This document shows, piece by piece, positions 1 through 9,265 of a DNA stretch of 64,000 bases (positions are counted from its first letter, which is position 1; every line of letters starts with the position of its first letter). The notes beneath the pieces are model-generated. The model did no database searches. It saw only the letters and a program-made list of their open reading frames with translations, and was not told the DNA's origin. Made by a program: the position numbers and the translations under genes. Where the stretch lies: positions 62,001 through 126,000 of the forward strand of contig NZ_JACCBX010000005.1 in NCBI RefSeq assembly GCF_013409995.1, read 5' to 3'. This DNA comes from Neobacillus driksii. Lineage in GTDB: Bacteria; Bacillota; Bacilli; Bacillales; Cytobacillaceae.

Positions 1-71
1 GTCAATCGTTACGCTATGTGCTCAGAACAGGCGAAGTCATGTATTATGATTGGCTGCACACCGAGTCCTAA
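1..71 (+). CDS. possible 3' end of a gene cut by the window edge
   Basis: Frame 3 is open from the window edge to a TAA at 69-71, giving 22 codons that end ...MYYDWLHTES. No start is visible, so it would be the tail of a gene beginning outside the window. A 7-bp GC-rich inverted repeat follows (80-86 with 103-109) and could be its terminator. The family is not recognisable from so short a piece, and it could be a chance open frame. Confidence 0.3.
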   Translation, partial: QSLRYVLRTGEVMYYDWLHTES

Positions 72-94
72 ATTTGAGAACGGACCTACCAACC

Positions 95-203
95 TTCGAC
101 ACGGTCCGTCAACCTTATTTTCAATTAATCGTTTGATTAAAACCGCCTTTAATACTTTAAATAAGCGAACCCCTGGTTGTTTTTAAGAAAGTTTTTTGTC
201 GAG
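95..203 (+). repeat. paired-palindrome element, partial copy A
   Basis: This is a shortened copy of the dispersed element. It has a left-edge TTCGAC box at 95-100, one palindrome ending GTTTGATTAA (121-140, centre 130.5), the conserved AAGCGAACCCC tract near 164-174, and a right-edge TTTTTTGTCGA box at 192-202. The first palindrome of the pair is missing or decayed. An isolated half-site (CAATCGTTTGATTAG) follows at 261-275. No gene is seen between 72 and 813; this stretch is occupied by element copies A, B and C. Confidence 0.6.
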
Positions 204-380
204 GATTGGGGCAGTTTCTTAAGACAAGGTTTCAGAGATATGACAGGAATCGATTTTAAACAATCGTTTGATTAGCTTTGGAAGGAATCCAGCAGCACCA
301 AGGAATTCGGGTTGGTTTCTTCTACTAGCAAGATGTGATTTAAAGACCAAGGAAATATAACCTATTTTCACTAAATCATC

Positions 381-554
381 TCGACAATTTTCTTCCGGTT
401 AAAGAGAAGAAAACGCAGTATTACCAGCACGTAATGCCATTCTAATCAAACGTTTAGTTAATTCAAATTCTATTAATCAAACGCTTGATTAAATTGCGGA
501 TGAACCCCTTGTACATGGTTTTTCCCTTGAATTCAGGCGAGGTAATTGTCGAAA
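381..554 (+). repeat. paired-palindrome element, copy B
   Basis: This is a full-length copy. The left box TCGACAATTTTC starts at 381. Palindrome 1 (TAATCAAACGTTTAGTTA, 443-460, centre 451.5) and palindrome 2 (TTAATCAAACGCTTGATTAA, 473-492, centre 482.5) have centres exactly 31 bp apart. The GATGAACCCCTT tract follows at 499-510, and the right box TTGTCGAAAA at 546-555 contains TGTCGAA, the Spo0A-box core. It lies about 260 bp upstream of the RsbQ-like gene. Confidence 0.8.
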
Positions 555-644
555 ATCAGGTTAGATTTTTTAGATTGCGCCTTAAAAGAAAAGTAAAAAC
601 TACCAAAATACACAACCTGCCAATCTTCTACTATTAAAAATACC

Positions 645-665
645 ACCTAAACGTTTGATTGATAA
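645..665 (+). repeat. single palindrome of the same family (copy C)
   Basis: A lone site (CCTAAACGTTTGATTGATAA) matches the right half of the paired-palindrome element and lies about 150 bp upstream of the RsbQ-like start codon. It has no partner palindrome at 31 bp and no edge boxes. It may be an operator for the operon or a relic. Confidence 0.45.
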
Positions 666-813
666 TAGGTTTACATAGAGGGGGATAATAAGGAAAAACA
701 TAGTTCAATATAACGTTTTTTAAAGTGAGGTCTTATGTACTACAAGCGAAACCCCCATTTTTTGGATGTAAGTGATATGATATAAATATAGAAAAATAGA
801 AAGGAGAATCAGG

Positions 814-1665
814 ATGAACCAGGATATTTTATTTCGGAATAATGTAAAGATTAAAGGCAAAGGTAAACAATCAATGATTTTTGCTCCTGGCTTTGGCTGT
901 GACCAAACGGTTTGGAAGTCGGTTGCTGAAGCCTTCGAAAAGGACTACCAAGTTATTTTATTTGATTACGTAGGTTTGGGTCATTCAGACATACATGCTT
1001 ATGACTCGAAACGATATAGTAGTCTTGTAGGCTACGCACAAGATGTGCTTGATATTTGTACAGCCTTAGATTTAAAGGATATTGTATTTGTTGGCCACTC
1101 TGTTGGGAGCATGATTGGGTTACTAGCATCATTGCGTCATCCTGAGTACTTCTCTCGCCTCGTTATGATCGGCCCTTCCCCATGCTACCTAAATGATCCT
1201 CCACATTATTACGGCGGCTTTGAAAAAGAGGAGCTTTTCGGCTTGATTGATATGATGGAGAAAAATTACATAGGCTGGGCAAATGTGTTTGCTCAGACGG
1301 TAACCAATAATCCGGAGCTGCCAGAAGTTAAACGTCAACTGGAAGAGCGCTTTTGCTCCACCGACCCTATTATTGCACGGGAATTTGCGGAGGCTGCATT
1401 TTTCGCCGATAACCGCAGTGATTTAAAAAAAGTAACAGTACCATCACTTATTTTACAGTGTTCCAATGATATTATTGCTCCATTAGCAGTAGGAGAGTAT
1501 ATGCATCAACATCTTCCTACTAGTATGCTAAAAATAATGGCTGCAACCGGACATTGTCCTCATATGAGTCATCCCGAGGAGACGATTCGCCTCATTACCC
1601 AATACCTGAACGAAGCATCTGTATCTGTAGTAGGCAGCCCAGCAGTTAGAGGGGTTACGCTTTAA
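814..1665 (+). CDS. rsbQ: RsbQ-like alpha/beta hydrolase
   Basis: This 283-aa alpha/beta hydrolase resembles RsbQ, the partner that B. subtilis RsbP needs to report energy stress to sigma-B. The nucleophile elbow GHSVG places Ser at residue 96, with Asp219 (SNDI) and His247 (ATGHCPH) completing a triad at the numbering known for RsbQ. An oxyanion-type loop (APGFGCD) sits at residues 24-30. It has no signal peptide, so it should be cytosolic. The last 15 or so residues are a tail not expected in RsbQ. The start has an AAAGGAG ribosome site 8 nt upstream. The stop overlaps the next start (TAATG), so it should be co-translated with the PAS-phosphatase. RsbQ-like hydrolases also pair with other PAS receptors, so the sigma-B link is inferred. 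Confidence 0.85.
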   Translation: MNQDILFRNNVKIKGKGKQSMIFAPGFGCDQTVWKSVAEAFEKDYQVILFDYVGLGHSDIHAYDSKRYSSLVGYAQDVLDICTALDLKDIVFVGHSVGSMIGLLASLRHPEYFSRLVMIGPSPCYLNDPPHYYGGFEKEELFGLIDMMEKNYIGWANVFAQTVTNNPELPEVKRQLEERFCSTDPIIAREFAEAAFFADNRSDLKKVTVPSLILQCSNDIIAPLAVGEYMHQHLPTSMLKIMAATGHCPHMSHPEETIRLITQYLNEASVSVVGSPAVRGVTL

Positions 1666-2873
1666 TGGACGAACAATTAGATCAAGCACCTTGTGGATTT
1701 CTTACACTATCAGAAGATGGTTTTATATTAGCGATTAATCAAACTTTGCTCAAGATACTTAATTACAACCAAGATTCATTAATAGGACAGCATGTCAATT
1801 CTATCCTCACTGTCCCTGCCCGTCTGTTTGTACAGTTTTATTTTTTCCCACTAGTAAAACTTGAACATCGGGTAGAGGAAATGTATATCTCACTTGTGAA
1901 CACTAAGGGAGAAGAGATTCCCGTTCTGATCAATGCTCTCCTAAAGAGGGAAAAAGAGAGAACAGTATTGGATTGTATTTTGATTCCTATGCATAAAAGA
2001 AACGAGTATGAAAATGAATTGCTTTTAGCAAAAAAAGAAACCGAAGAAGCCTTAAAAGCAAAACATAAGGCGATGGCGGAATTAGAGACGACCCTTAAAA
2101 AGCTGGAAATCCAAAAAGAAGCACTACTTGAACTGAACCAAGAAAATCAAAAATATCAAATCGAAACAAAGAAAGAGTTAGAGCTGGCGAGAATCATTCA
2201 AGAAACATCATTAACCGATCCGATTAACAATGATCAATTTCAAATGGAAGTATTCTATAATGCATCTGGTGAATTATCCGGTGATATCTACGGGATTTAT
2301 AAAATTGATCCATATCGCTATGGAATCATTCTGCTTGATGTGATGGGCCATGGTATTTCTTCAGCATTAATCACCATGACTCTTCATTCTCTGTTTCAAA
2401 GATTGATTTCAGCAGGATTTCCTGTTGATCTTGTGATGAAAGAACTGGATAGCCACCTTCACAAATTGTTTCATAACAATGAGGAGGCTAGGCATTATTC
2501 GACCGCTATCTATCTGTTAATCGATACAGATAAGCAAAAAATTGATTATGTCAATGCTGGTCATCCGCCTGCTTTATGGCAGGACCCTAATGGAACGCAA
2601 TATGAATTAAGCTCTACAGCTCCACCACTTGGAACATTTGAGGATGTTGTATTTAAAACAAATACTTTCACCTACAAAAAGGGAGGCAGACTGCTCCTTT
2701 ACACAGATGGTGTTGATCCCCTTGCTTCAAACTATTTAGCCCCATTATTAAGGAAAACGGCATTATTACCTTTATGTAGACTGAAACAGGAAATTTTAAC
2801 GTGCCTACATAATGAAAAAAATGTATATCATAAGAGCGATGACGAAACCTTTATTCTTGTTGACTTCAAATAA
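1665..2873 (+). CDS. rsbP: PAS domain - SpoIIE-type PP2C phosphatase (RsbP-like)
   Basis: The 402-aa protein has the RsbP layout: an N-terminal PAS domain (about 1-110), a charged coiled coil (about 115-180) and a SpoIIE-type PP2C phosphatase domain (about 190-400). Metal-binding and fold motifs are visible: GELSGD (202-207), DVMGHG (225-230), NAGHPP (297-302) and YTDGVD (346-351). In B. subtilis, RsbP dephosphorylates the anti-anti-sigma factor RsbV under energy stress. No RsbV, RsbW or SigB gene is nearby, so its substrate must be encoded elsewhere. The upstream hydrolase overlaps by one base. The first metal motif reads SGD rather than the commoner GGD. A clear terminator follows at 2899-2925. 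Confidence 0.82.
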   Translation: MDEQLDQAPCGFLTLSEDGFILAINQTLLKILNYNQDSLIGQHVNSILTVPARLFVQFYFFPLVKLEHRVEEMYISLVNTKGEEIPVLINALLKREKERTVLDCILIPMHKRNEYENELLLAKKETEEALKAKHKAMAELETTLKKLEIQKEALLELNQENQKYQIETKKELELARIIQETSLTDPINNDQFQMEVFYNASGELSGDIYGIYKIDPYRYGIILLDVMGHGISSALITMTLHSLFQRLISAGFPVDLVMKELDSHLHKLFHNNEEARHYSTAIYLLIDTDKQKIDYVNAGHPPALWQDPNGTQYELSSTAPPLGTFEDVVFKTNTFTYKKGGRLLLYTDGVDPLASNYLAPLLRKTALLPLCRLKQEILTCLHNEKNVYHKSDDETFILVDFK

Positions 2874-2898
2874 AAATTCCAAACCAAAAAATAGAGTA

Positions 2899-2925
2899 GG
2901 CGCATGAACAATTCATGTGCCTTTT
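2899..2925 (+). terminator. Rho-independent terminator of the rsbQ-rsbP operon
   Basis: A ten-base stem (GGCGCATGAA with TTCATGTGCC, one G-T pair) with a three-base loop is followed by TTTT, 25 bp after the stop codon. Confidence 0.75.
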
Positions 2926-2990
2926 AATCAAGCGTTTGACAACATTCAAGATCATTAATTCAAACGTTAAAATACCTAACCCTTGGTCAC
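2922..2990 (+). repeat. paired-palindrome element, degenerate copy D
   Basis: Two decayed palindromes (AATCAAGCGTTTGA, centre 2933.5; AATTCAAACGTTAA, centre 2965.5) are 32 bp apart and followed by the CTAACCCTTGG tract. They have the same orientation as all other copies. The edge boxes are not recognisable. The rest of 2991-3529 shows no gene I can support. Confidence 0.6.
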
Positions 2991-3529
2991 ATATTCCTAT
3001 AAATCCCCCCGTAAACATCATTGGACTCGGAGTAAATGTTATATTAATACTGCTCGGAATAATACCAAACTTTGTTTAAAATCATATGACTAACCAGTTG
3101 ATATTTACTACTAGGGGAAGCTGAGCATGTTGAGTTTCCCTTCATTCTGTCTGAGTTTTCCGTCTAATGACGAAAAACAGAACCGTCCATTTCTGGGCAT
3201 TAATGGTCTGCAGTAATACACAGGCAATGGTTAACTCTTTTCAACATATCTCTTAATCGACATACTACAAACCTCTTAAATACCGCAAATGCTGATAAAA
3301 TAACTGTTGCTGCGAAAGAAAATCGGGAGGGTGTCCTAGAAAAGACAATCCGCTAAACAACAAAAATTAGTACAACCGTTTTTTAGTTACCAACATTAAT
3401 GCCTGTGAACAACATCCTCATTTAAACCAAGGTTCACCCAAAAGAACTTGTAGACCTACTGAGTCAAAAAGAATATGGACCAATACTATCAGAATGGCTA
3501 GCAAAGCGCATAGGTGAATTATCACGAAA

Positions 3530-3573
3530 TTTGTCGAAATCTAGTGACTTTTCACTATTCTTATGCTTATAAT
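3530..3573 (+). promoter_or_regulatory. Spo0A-box-like site and sigma-A promoter of the riboswitch leader
   Basis: TTTGTCGAAAT at 3530-3540 contains the full Spo0A-box core TGTCGAA. Just downstream lie a -35-like TGACTT (3545-3550) and a perfect -10 TATAAT (3568-3573) with a 17-bp spacer. Transcription would start near 3580, right where the riboswitch P1 stem begins. The box position, immediately upstream of the -35, fits either activation or repression by Spo0A; binding is inferred. Confidence 0.6.
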
Positions 3574-3577
3574 ATAG

Positions 3578-3664
3578 GGTACTTAGTTAGAGGCAAACTC
3601 ACTGAAAGATGAGGACGCAAAGCTATAGGGGCTTCTGTTCTAGGACCAGCCAGCCAGTTACCAT
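3578..3664 (+). ncRNA. cyclic-di-GMP-I (GEMM-I) riboswitch
   Basis: The stretch carries the signature blocks of the class I c-di-GMP riboswitch in order: AGGCAAAC (3591-3598), a GAAA tetraloop (3604-3607), GGACGCAAAGC (3612-3622), a variable stem ending GGGCT, and the CAGCCAG block (3651-3657). GGTA at 3578-3581 can pair with TACC at 3659-3662 to close P1. The aptamer ends 6 nt before a GGGG ribosome site and 25 nt before the ATG of a 45-aa gene. An ATCAAA/TTTGAT pair (3663-3668 with the bases just before the ATG) could enclose that ribosome site, which suggests translational control. Confidence 0.85.
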
Positions 3665-3688
3665 CAAATAAAAAAAGGGGAATTTTTG

Positions 3689-3826
3689 ATGTCAAAAAGT
3701 ATGTGGACCACACCTGAAGAAGCAATGCGGAAGAAGAAAATAAAGAAAAACCTACTTTATATTGCAATTATGATTGGCACCGTCGTTCTGAGTGCAGCCG
3801 TGACGATACTCGCCAACTCAATATAG
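3689..3826 (+). CDS. 45-aa single-span membrane peptide under a c-di-GMP riboswitch
   Basis: This short gene (start ATG, ribosome site GGGG at 3677-3680) encodes a 45-residue peptide. It has a polar N-terminus (MSKSMWTTPEEAMRKKKIKK) followed by one hydrophobic helix (about residues 21-41). The basic stretch before the helix suggests the N-terminus stays in the cytosol. It is the only gene downstream of the c-di-GMP riboswitch before the shared terminator at 3850-3876, so it should be the regulated product. I do not recognise the family. Its size and shape fit a regulatory or adaptor membrane peptide, but no function can be assigned. Confidence 0.7.
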   Translation: MSKSMWTTPEEAMRKKKIKKNLLYIAIMIGTVVLSAAVTILANSI

Positions 3827-3849
3827 AATAATTTATGTTTACACAGTCT

Positions 3850-3876
3850 AAAACCCCTCTTCAAAAGAGGGGTTTT
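3850..3876. terminator. bidirectional terminator
   Basis: AAAACCCCTCTT pairs perfectly with AAGAGGGGTTTT around a three-base loop, with T-tracts in both directions. It can end the 45-aa peptide transcript on the plus strand and the giant metalloprotease gene on the minus strand. Confidence 0.9.
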
Positions 3877-3889
3877 TCTCTACTATATT

Positions 3890-6800
3890 CTACTGAACAA
3901 TCTTACTAACAGCCGCAGGATTAACGCCTCCACCGATTTGGTGTACGTATTTAGCCTGTTTACCAGCCAAAACCTGTTGTTGAGCTGGCAGAAGTCCTAC
4001 AGAGGATGATACCAACAAAACAGGCGATCCCAATTTTGCTGCCAACGGTCCTGCTGCTAGTGCGTCTACTAAACTTGCGGTTTCTGATTTTGCTAAAAGA
4101 ATGCTCTTTAATTCTGCCTCCGGATAGAACTTGTTAATAACCTTCGCATTGGTTTCATGACGATCCCAGCCGCTCAGTCGATTTCCAAGAACATTCCCAG
4201 AGGTGATTTTATCAATCTCAGTAAGGATTCCATTTCCAATTACCGATTCACCACCGATAAAATAGGCATCCGTTAATCCTTCCGTTTTCAACCAGGCCAA
4301 GGTTTCAGTCGGTACAGACGTTTTGTCTGCTAGAATGATAGGCTGCTTTTTCAAACCTGCTTGCGCGGCGATCGAAAGTGCATCCGGTTCACCAAAGCCA
4401 TAGGCCATGTAAATCGTGTTCACATCCACTAATTTATCAAGTTCCTTCGCAATTAATAGGGAAGTATCTTTACGGTTAATACCTCCAATGCGAGTGACTT
4501 TATATCCTTTCGCTGCTAATTCGCTTTCCACTTTTGGTGAAATGACGCTTGTGCCGCCGATTAAAATAATTTCTTTGGCTTTTAAGCGTGTGATTTCATT
4601 CATGGTTGGCTGTGGAATTGAATCCGCTGTTGTTAACAGGATCGGTGCATCCTTTGCAGAAGCTAACGGAGTCGCTGTTAGCCCATCAACAATGGCAAAG
4701 CCATTAACCAGCAACACTGTGTCTGCTGTATCCCAGCCTGTTTGTGCAACCTTAACTGCTGTTGTATACCTCGTATCACCAACTAATGGTACAAATTTGT
4801 TCGTAACTGTAATTTTTGCCGCCGGACTTACGTTTCCATTAGGGTCCACCGCATGAACTTCAACTACTTTTCCGGCAGTCTGTTTAGGAATGGTAATAGA
4901 GTACTTTCCGTTACCATCGCTAACTCCCCGGCCAATCTCCATACCATAAACCTTCGCAATAACAGTAGTATCAGGTTCCGCAGTTCCTTTTAAAACAGTT
5001 TCGCGATCTGTCAGCTGGATGACAGTCGGTGTTTCTGGCGATGAGATATCCATTACCGCGATGGTGACAACATCCGTTGCATTCCCTGCTTTATCGATGG
5101 CTATCAGCTCTAATAGAGTTCCAGCCTTTTGAACAGGAATCGTAACGGTAAAATGCCCGTCTTCTCTTGCTATATCAGTTCCAATTACCTTACCATTCAC
5201 CCTCACTTCTACCCTCGCACTAGGTTCTACTTGACCCGTTACAGAAGTATCTTGGTCTGATACTGGTTCTGGATTGAAGTGTTCCGGAGCTGTTACGTCT
5301 TTGACCATTACTTGGACAGATTCACTTTTATGTCCCGCTTTGTCGATTGCGTAGATTGTTAATGGTGTATCAGCCCGCTGGACAGGGATAGCCACTGAGA
5401 AATTCCCATAACCATCAACGATCCCCTCTCCTATTATGGAGTCATTAACAGTGACTTCAACGGTAGATCCCACTTCTGCTTGCCCAGTAACAAATGTATC
5501 TTTTTCCGTCACTTCATTTACAGTTGGTTTAAGAGGGGACGTTACGTCTTCGACAACCACTTTGGTTGCTCCACTTACATTACCAGCCTGATCTATAGCC
5601 GTAATCACTAATTCCGTTCCAGCCTTTTGAACAGGAATTATAACAGTAAACTTACTGTCTTCACCTGCTGTACCACTGCCAATGTTGTTTCCATTGACAT
5701 TCACCTCAACAGTTGAGTGTTTCTCTGCTAAACCGGTTACCGCAAGATCTTGATCGGATACCTGATTTACACTAGGTGCCTCTGGTGCAGTATTGTCCAT
5801 AACCATTATTTCTTTGGATGTTAACAGTTCATTTTGAGTATTATAGACTTCAAATGTTAAGGTGCTATTTTCTACTAGATTTCCAAGCTGGATCTCAAAA
5901 TATCCCTGCTCATTCGTAGTAGTCGTTCCTAAAAGTTGATTATTTTCTACTACCTTAAGTGTTGAATTAGGGTATGTTTTCCCCGTAATCGACTGTGAAT
6001 TCGTGTCGAAATCATCAATATAAAGCTCTGCTGCTTCAAAGGACTGGTAATAGTTATATCCGGATAAATCTGTGATTTTAATATTCAAGGAAGCATTGTT
6101 TCCAATATAAAAATCGTTCACTTTAAATGTCCCATCTGACCTTAATGGGATATGTTGACCATTGATTTCCAACACCACAAAAGGAAGTGTTGCCCCAGAT
6201 AGATTTACTCTGCCATCCCTGCTGACAAGCGGAGTGTCATAGAGAGTAAATGGCACTTCGGTAAGAATCCGGTTACTAGCTGAGATCGTAGAAATAGTGT
6301 TTGACCCTGTTAAAACCGCCTGCCCATTGGCAGGAGTATAATAACCAAAGTAAATGGCATTGGCCTTTAGCGTCCCGTATAATTTAAGGCCGCCATAGCT
6401 GCGTAAACCACCTAGAACATAGACATTTCCGTAAATCGTGACGTTTGGGTTGATTGTTAAGACGGCACCCGGAGCAATGTAAACATCTGAATACACCGTT
6501 TTGTTCGACCAGGTTTCATCTGAACTTACAATATAATTATCCAGTGGAGCGACTGATGAAAGGATGGTAAAATTCCCTGCACTTAAATCCACTGAATTCG
6601 CATCAATAACTATAAAATTTCCATTCTGATCAACAATCTCAACAGAATCAACGATCCATTTCCCAAGTTCCATCGAGCTATCTATAGTCATCTGAAAAGT
6701 AAGATTTTGTCCATCATAGGCAAGTGGTATCGACTGAATCACCTTACTATTAGGTGCAATATAGTTAATAAATGCACCTCGAACCGTTGAGTTTTCAGAT

Positions 6801-9244
6801 GTGTCAATAAAGAATTTCAAGTAATCTCCATACTCAACCATTTTCTTATCCACGGATAGGGATACGAAAGAAACAGGTGTACTTTCTTCAGTAACAGTAA
6901 CTGTGGCTGCCTCACTTACATTTCCATAAAGATCCGTCGCCGTTACCGCTAACTCCGTCCCGACTGTCTGCAACGGAATAGCTACAGAAAATTGACCATT
7001 TGCTTCAACTGTTCCCGTACCTATCACAAACCCATTTGCATGTACATCCATTGTAGAACCCTCTTCTGCGGTGCCTGTCACCAATGTATCCTTATTGGAA
7101 ACTTTGTTTACTATTGGAGATGCTGGAGCAGTTTTGTCCTGAACGGTGATGCTGGTTGGATTACTAAAGTTTCCAGCTGTGTCTTCGGCATAGACTTGGA
7201 TCACGGTACCGGCTGGTTGTGCCTGGATCACGAGTGTGAATTCTCCTCCACTGCTGGTGGTTCTTCCGATTTCACTTTGGCCGACCTTTGCGTAGACCGC
7301 TGCGCCGGATTCCGCATAGCCTGTTAGTTGATTGTCTGCATCACTAACGGGGTTAACTATCGGGCTTGCTGGAGGGGTAGTATCACCTTCCCCAGTTTCC
7401 CCTTTCATAGAATAAGTCGTGTAGGTGACATCTCCGCCCTTATCGGATGGGATTTGAAAGCCGTCTTTAGAATTATAGGTTGTAACCACAGCGCCCCCTC
7501 CACGAAGGTTAGCAGAGCTGCCTGTATAGATTTTTTCTTCTAATGCATCAAAAAACGGATCACCTTTAAAGCCGTATAGTCCTGTTGACTCTTTTAACAG
7601 CAAGGCAATTCTAAAATTCGTCATTAACTTTCCAAAGTTCATATCAGGACTAATATACTTTTTCGCAACATTTTCTACTGCTTGATAGTTATTGCTTGTA
7701 TCATTTAGGATTTCTTTAAAAATAGAATCCCCTTGGTTTGATTGAAGTTTAATATACTGCCCAAATAAATAGGACAAAGCATAGTTTGATAGCGTGTCAC
7801 CACTATTATCCCAGTACAAAAGAGAATGACCATTTGTAATGGCATTCGACGAATTATAATAATTCACTCGACTGCTTAGTCCTTGACCAGAATAAATTTG
7901 TTCTGCTGCCATAGATAGAGCCTCATTCAGCCAGGTTTCCATGTTACTGGTTCCTTTCTCAATGAGAACATTTCGATTAAAGTTCACCATATGCTGAAAT
8001 TCATGTGCCAGCGTTTCAAATGCACTTGTCACATCTTTAGTGGACCCCATCCCCATTGCTGGGTACGTATCAATATAAAAAATCTCGGATTTATTAGAAT
8101 TGGTAGTGTTATAGAGATCGCCCGACCAGAAATATCCGCCGACATATCCCCCACTGCCAGAAAATCCGTCTTGGATATCAAACGTTAAAATATTGATCTT
8201 CCCATCAGCATTCACATCTGATTCACGGCCAAAATTATTCGTGACCGATGAATAGATTTTCGCATCAAACTCTTTCCCCAGCTGTTCCGCTTGCAAATCA
8301 GTTATTTGGTTCTCATGAACCCATACATTCGCTTTCGTACCGCTGTAGGCTAATCTAGCATTAATTTGATAATCCGAATTAGTTTGTAAATTCGTTACCC
8401 AAAAATTGTTATAGTCGCCTTTATTGAAAGATTGAAGAATAGATTTTGTGCTTTTTTGAAAAAGCTTGCCTTTATTCGCAGCGATATCAAAAGGTTTATT
8501 AAAATCTACCTTGTAGGCATCCTGCTCTAAACTTTCATCCATGGTATAGTTCTTGGTTTCTAGATTAAACATACCTGTGGGCTGCGTTGAAAAAGCATTG
8601 GTAGATTCATTGCTAATGACTGCATACGAATCCGCTTCTGTACTTTCACCTGAAGAGTAAAATGGATTCGAAACCTTAAAAGTCGTGACATCTGAGTAGT
8701 AGGCATCATAAGCCGTTTTAGAAATACCGACTCTCATATAGATATAAGGCTCATTGGTGAAATCAGCTTTAGCAATATGTGAATTTACATACGTTGCCGT
8801 AATCCCTGCCGTATTATATTGTGTATATCCTACATTCGATAAATAGTTATTATCTTCCTTATAAAACTCAATGGTTAAACTGCTATCTTTTGAATAAGCC
8901 TGATTGGAGCCGTAGTACAATTGAATTCTCATAAAATCGGAATATAATGTAGAATCAGTAACATTTTTATAGTAGATAGATTGATAACCTAGATAACTAT
9001 CAAGTAAATTATCAACCAAACCGTTCTCTGCTATAAGTGGATAATTAGCTGGATCCCGATAATCAGCCTCTACCGATAAAGATTGTTTAGGCTCACTGCC
9101 TCCCATGACCTTTGCATTGATACTTTCTTCTGTTTTAGGAGTATTCACTCCTTGTTCCTGTGCATATACAACCCCATTGACGAGTATCAGTTGTATTACA
9201 AGTATGATTGCTACTACCTTCCTCAAGTCCCCAACCTCTTCCAT
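3890..9244 (-). CDS. giant secreted M30-like metalloprotease with Ig-like and CWB2 wall-binding modules
   Basis: This 1784-aa secreted protein starts with a signal peptide ending near VYA (residue 28). A zinc-protease domain follows, with HEFQH (414-418) and a downstream glutamate in WLNEALSMAAE (438-448), the pattern of the M30 (hyicolysin) family. Six clear Ig-like modules (about 82 residues each, typical text GTAEEGSTVEV...AIDKAGNVS) and one weaker one are split by a beta-rich segment near residues 830-1110. The C-terminus has three CWB2 repeats (about 1500-1784), which in clostridial proteins bind wall polymers. It should be anchored to the wall and degrade extracellular protein. ATG at 9244 has a weak ribosome site; TTG at 9226 is preceded by AGAGG at good spacing and gives a better signal peptide (LRKVVAII...), so it may be the true start. 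Confidence 0.85.
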   Translation of the reverse strand: MEEVGDLRKVVAIILVIQLILVNGVVYAQEQGVNTPKTEESINAKVMGGSEPKQSLSVEADYRDPANYPLIAENGLVDNLLDSYLGYQSIYYKNVTDSTLYSDFMRIQLYYGSNQAYSKDSSLTIEFYKEDNNYLSNVGYTQYNTAGITATYVNSHIAKADFTNEPYIYMRVGISKTAYDAYYSDVTTFKVSNPFYSSGESTEADSYAVISNESTNAFSTQPTGMFNLETKNYTMDESLEQDAYKVDFNKPFDIAANKGKLFQKSTKSILQSFNKGDYNNFWVTNLQTNSDYQINARLAYSGTKANVWVHENQITDLQAEQLGKEFDAKIYSSVTNNFGRESDVNADGKINILTFDIQDGFSGSGGYVGGYFWSGDLYNTTNSNKSEIFYIDTYPAMGMGSTKDVTSAFETLAHEFQHMVNFNRNVLIEKGTSNMETWLNEALSMAAEQIYSGQGLSSRVNYYNSSNAITNGHSLLYWDNSGDTLSNYALSYLFGQYIKLQSNQGDSIFKEILNDTSNNYQAVENVAKKYISPDMNFGKLMTNFRIALLLKESTGLYGFKGDPFFDALEEKIYTGSSANLRGGGAVVTTYNSKDGFQIPSDKGGDVTYTTYSMKGETGEGDTTPPASPIVNPVSDADNQLTGYAESGAAVYAKVGQSEIGRTTSSGGEFTLVIQAQPAGTVIQVYAEDTAGNFSNPTSITVQDKTAPASPIVNKVSNKDTLVTGTAEEGSTMDVHANGFVIGTGTVEANGQFSVAIPLQTVGTELAVTATDLYGNVSEAATVTVTEESTPVSFVSLSVDKKMVEYGDYLKFFIDTSENSTVRGAFINYIAPNSKVIQSIPLAYDGQNLTFQMTIDSSMELGKWIVDSVEIVDQNGNFIVIDANSVDLSAGNFTILSSVAPLDNYIVSSDETWSNKTVYSDVYIAPGAVLTINPNVTIYGNVYVLGGLRSYGGLKLYGTLKANAIYFGYYTPANGQAVLTGSNTISTISASNRILTEVPFTLYDTPLVSRDGRVNLSGATLPFVVLEINGQHIPLRSDGTFKVNDFYIGNNASLNIKITDLSGYNYYQSFEAAELYIDDFDTNSQSITGKTYPNSTLKVVENNQLLGTTTTNEQGYFEIQLGNLVENSTLTFEVYNTQNELLTSKEIMVMDNTAPEAPSVNQVSDQDLAVTGLAEKHSTVEVNVNGNNIGSGTAGEDSKFTVIIPVQKAGTELVITAIDQAGNVSGATKVVVEDVTSPLKPTVNEVTEKDTFVTGQAEVGSTVEVTVNDSIIGEGIVDGYGNFSVAIPVQRADTPLTIYAIDKAGHKSESVQVMVKDVTAPEHFNPEPVSDQDTSVTGQVEPSARVEVRVNGKVIGTDIAREDGHFTVTIPVQKAGTLLELIAIDKAGNATDVVTIAVMDISSPETPTVIQLTDRETVLKGTAEPDTTVIAKVYGMEIGRGVSDGNGKYSITIPKQTAGKVVEVHAVDPNGNVSPAAKITVTNKFVPLVGDTRYTTAVKVAQTGWDTADTVLLVNGFAIVDGLTATPLASAKDAPILLTTADSIPQPTMNEITRLKAKEIILIGGTSVISPKVESELAAKGYKVTRIGGINRKDTSLLIAKELDKLVDVNTIYMAYGFGEPDALSIAAQAGLKKQPIILADKTSVPTETLAWLKTEGLTDAYFIGGESVIGNGILTEIDKITSGNVLGNRLSGWDRHETNAKVINKFYPEAELKSILLAKSETASLVDALAAGPLAAKLGSPVLLVSSSVGLLPAQQQVLAGKQAKYVHQIGGGVNPAAVSKIVQ

Positions 9245-9265
9245 ATTTAATCTCTTCTATCTTGG

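Noticed and set aside
3450-3570. Plus-strand open stretch reading KELVDLLSQKEYGPILSEWL and onward
   Set aside because: It looks protein-like but has no start codon or ribosome site and overlaps the Spo0A-like box and promoter; at most a gene relic.
3567-3767. Minus-strand open frame over the riboswitch
   Set aside because: It lies across the c-di-GMP riboswitch and the 45-aa gene and has no ribosome site.
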